From contig CBDHCC010000002.1 in the NCBI GenBank assembly GCA_965261015.1, forward strand, positions 620,001-684,000: DNA of 64,000 bases, in the 5' to 3' direction. The stretch comes from CBDHCC01 sp965261015 (GTDB lineage Bacteria > Pseudomonadota > Alphaproteobacteria > Sphingomonadales > Sphingomonadaceae). A model generated the notes under the pieces. The model did no database searches and was not told the origin of the DNA. It saw only the letters and a program-made list of their open reading frames with translations. Shown here piece by piece: positions 62,348-64,000 of this stretch (positions are counted from its first letter, which is position 1; the number at the start of each line of letters is the position of its first letter). The position numbers were made by a program, and so were the translations under genes.

Positions 62348-63523
62348 ATGAATATGCACGGAGTCATTGCGCCCCCCGAGGCGCCAGCTGACCCGACGCC
62401 GGTCAGCACGCGGCTGCGGCGGATCGCCGACGCGCTGATCCCTCGTCGCTGGCTGCTGCTGTTCGTGGTTTTGCCGACTCTGGTCGTTGCCGGCTACTAC
62501 TATCTCGTCGCCTCCGACCAGTATCAGTCCGAGGCGCATATCTTGGTCCGTTCGGCGCAGGCGACGCCGCAAATGCCGGGCGGGTTGGGAGCGGTCGTTG
62601 GAATGGCGGCGGGTTTGACCGACGTGCAGGGCGAGGCGAACAGTGTCGCGGATTACCTGATCTCGCTGGACGCGGTGACGGCGCTTCAGCGCGGGATCGG
62701 ACTTATCGGGCGCTATCAACGGCCGGAAGTCGACCGGCTGAGCCAGCTTGCGCAGGATGAGACGAACCCGCAGGACCTGCTCGACTATTACCGGGATCAT
62801 GTCAGCGTCGAACTTCACTCCGACACCGGCATCACTTCCATTGCCGTTCGCGCTTTTACTCCCACGGATGCACAGCTTATCACCACGCAGCTGCTGCGGC
62901 TCGGCGAGCAGCGGGTCAATTCGCTCAACGAACGCGGTTATGGCGACGCCATTCGCGAGGCGGACAGCCGGCTCACGGAGGCCGAGACCAAGCTCGCCTT
63001 GGCGCAGCGGGAACTGGGTGCCTTTCGCGAGTCCCGCCGCGATATCGATCCGTCTGGCACGGGCGAGGCGCAGATCGGGTTGGTGTCGTCCTTGACCGAG
63101 CAATTGGCACGCGCGAAGGCGCAGCTGGCGAGCATGAAGGAACTCGTGCGTCACGACAGCCCCCAGGTGATTGCACAGTCGGCTCACGTCCGCTCGCTGC
63201 AGTCCCAGGTGAACGCGCAGGCGGGCCGGCTGACGACGGGCAGCGGCTCGATCGCAGCGGGTCTAGGCACCTACGAAGACCTGCGTCTGCGGCAGGAACT
63301 GGCAGCCAAACAGTATGAGGTCGCTGCCGCAAACGCCCAGTCGGCGAAAGAGCGTGCCAGCAAGCAACAACTTTACATCGTGCGCGTCGTGGAGCCAAAC
63401 CGACCCGTCAAATCGCAATATCCACGTCGGCTTCGCATCGTGGCTACCGTGTTCCTCGGCCTTCTCGTCGCCTACGCTATCGGTTGGCTATTGCTCGCCG
63501 GAGTGCGCGAGCACAGTCTCTAG
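62348..63523 (+). CDS. kpsE: KpsE-like capsule export inner-membrane protein
   Basis: A 391-residue polysaccharide co-polymerase-type protein. It has an N-terminal transmembrane helix (WLLLFVVLPTLVVAGYYYLV) and a periplasmic region with long coiled coils (SRLTEAETKLALAQRELGAF and SLTEQLARAKAQLASMKELV). The Pro-rich VVEPNRPVKSQYPRR motif precedes the C-terminal transmembrane helix. KpsE joins KpsMT to the outer-membrane channel KpsD. KpsD is not in the window. An AAAGGA site precedes the ATG. Confidence 0.92.
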   Translation: MNMHGVIAPPEAPADPTPVSTRLRRIADALIPRRWLLLFVVLPTLVVAGYYYLVASDQYQSEAHILVRSAQATPQMPGGLGAVVGMAAGLTDVQGEANSVADYLISLDAVTALQRGIGLIGRYQRPEVDRLSQLAQDETNPQDLLDYYRDHVSVELHSDTGITSIAVRAFTPTDAQLITTQLLRLGEQRVNSLNERGYGDAIREADSRLTEAETKLALAQRELGAFRESRRDIDPSGTGEAQIGLVSSLTEQLARAKAQLASMKELVRHDSPQVIAQSAHVRSLQSQVNAQAGRLTTGSGSIAAGLGTYEDLRLRQELAAKQYEVAAANAQSAKERASKQQLYIVRVVEPNRPVKSQYPRRLRIVATVFLGLLVAYAIGWLLLAGVREHSL

Positions 63524-63542
63524 CACGCCAGCCGGGCGAGCC

Positions 63543-64000
63543 TCAGGCGGGCAACAGCACGGCTTCGAGCAGCGCCAGACGGTCCTCCTCGTGATCGTCA
63601 CGGACATAACCGACCCGCGACAGCCGCAGGTAGTTGTCGCGATCGGCGAAGCGGACCGGATTGCCTTTCACGACCACGATCGTCACGGCGACATTCCCGT
63701 GTTCGTCGACTGTGCAGGGACACGACAGGCGGCGACCTGCGACGTCTGTCACCCACGTCGCGTTCGTTTCACCCGTTGAGGTTTCGAGCACGACCTGCAT
63801 TGGCCGCCCGGTGCCGGCCAGTTCCAATGTGACCTGAAGCCGTTGCCCCGGGGCGCAATCAACAGCCGAAAAGAACAAGCTCGCACGCGGCGATTTCATC
63901 CAGGCGCCGTCGTGCTCTAGATGATGCCACCCATCGACCCGCGCCATCCGCGCGGTGCGCAAGCCGTCACCCCGCGCCGACGCGCGTATCACGCAATCTC
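63543..64000 (-). CDS. C-terminal part of an unidentified protein, 5' end outside window
   Basis: The frame is open through the window edge, so at least 152 residues of a longer protein are seen. The segment GWHHLEHDGAWMKSPRASLF and the beta-rich sequence after it (ending LRLSRVGYVRDDHEEDRLAL) recall the C-terminal accessory domain of some glycosyltransferases. A role in surface polysaccharide synthesis is inferred from this and from the convergent capsule genes. I cannot name the family. Confidence 0.5.
   Translation of the reverse strand, partial: DCVIRASARGDGLRTARMARVDGWHHLEHDGAWMKSPRASLFFSAVDCAPGQRLQVTLELAGTGRPMQVVLETSTGETNATWVTDVAGRRLSCPCTVDEHGNVAVTIVVVKGNPVRFADRDNYLRLSRVGYVRDDHEEDRLALLEAVLLPA

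Overview
The window is chromosomal DNA of an aerobic, Gram-negative alphaproteobacterium, most likely a Sphingomonas-like member of the Sphingomonadales. This rests on the very high GC content, the gene neighbourhoods (tsaD-gpsA beside hemC-hemD-mitofilin; SUV3-like helicase, S4 protein, FdxA, CarD), and families common in that order such as DUF4402, DUF1674 and TldD. Nearly all of it is a dense housekeeping backbone. No tRNA, rRNA, CRISPR array, prophage or intact insertion sequence was seen.

Layout. 1-8.3 kb: tail of a GMC oxidoreductase, ammonium transporter, a minus-strand run of small enzymes ending in TldD, a zinc-finger protein, a DUF4402 protein and an ABC ATPase. 8.3-17.7 kb: SHOCT-domain membrane protein, nadB, two CPA-type antiporters, a beta-lactamase-like lipoprotein, polA. 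17.7-21.6 kb: minus-strand purH, rpe and rsmB. 21.6-23.0 kb: an accessory patch with a DUF1674 gene, a GIY-YIG nuclease bracketed by inverted repeats, a second broken DUF1674 copy, and an AT-richer frameshifted gene coupled to gpsA. 23.0-27.8 kb: gpsA, tsaD, hemC, hemD and a mitofilin-like gene. 27.9-34.2 kb: membrane proteins, gyrB, NUDIX, DUF1440, dinB. 34.2-40.7 kb: LytM-type peptidase, SUV3-like helicase, S4 protein, fdxA, carD, DUF2807 lipoprotein. 40.7-41.4 kb: composite repeats. 41.5-45.7 kb: ppc, then decayed manganese catalase and membrane-protein remnants. 45.7-48.0 kb: HNH nuclease, gluQRS, HIG1-type small protein, cobalamin adenosyltransferase. 48.0-50.0 kb: repeats and a DUF6817 gene between two similar palindromes. 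50.1-57.4 kb: ftsK, UbiH-type hydroxylase, 3-hydroxybutyryl-CoA dehydrogenase, methyltransferase, rplT-rpmI, inositol-phosphatase family gene. 57.4-64 kb: a capsule operon (kpsC, kpsS, glycosyltransferase, kpsM, kpsE) and the end of an unidentified gene.

The main theme outside the housekeeping genes is short interspersed palindromic repeats. One family has arms starting CGTC[A/G/T]CCCCG. A second carries CTGAGCCTGTCGA. A third is a CCCCTCCCC element. They sit in intergenic spaces, but one full pair lies in frame inside rsmB, one copy supplies the start of the hemC coding region, and one pair of arms brackets the GIY-YIG gene. Two genes (the CPA antiporter at 16.4 kb and the adenosyltransferase at 47.5 kb) seem to begin at non-standard codons, ATC and CTG, behind well placed Shine-Dalgarno sites. 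I found no clear-cut new multi-gene system. The repeat-bracketed GIY-YIG locus is the best candidate for something not well described.
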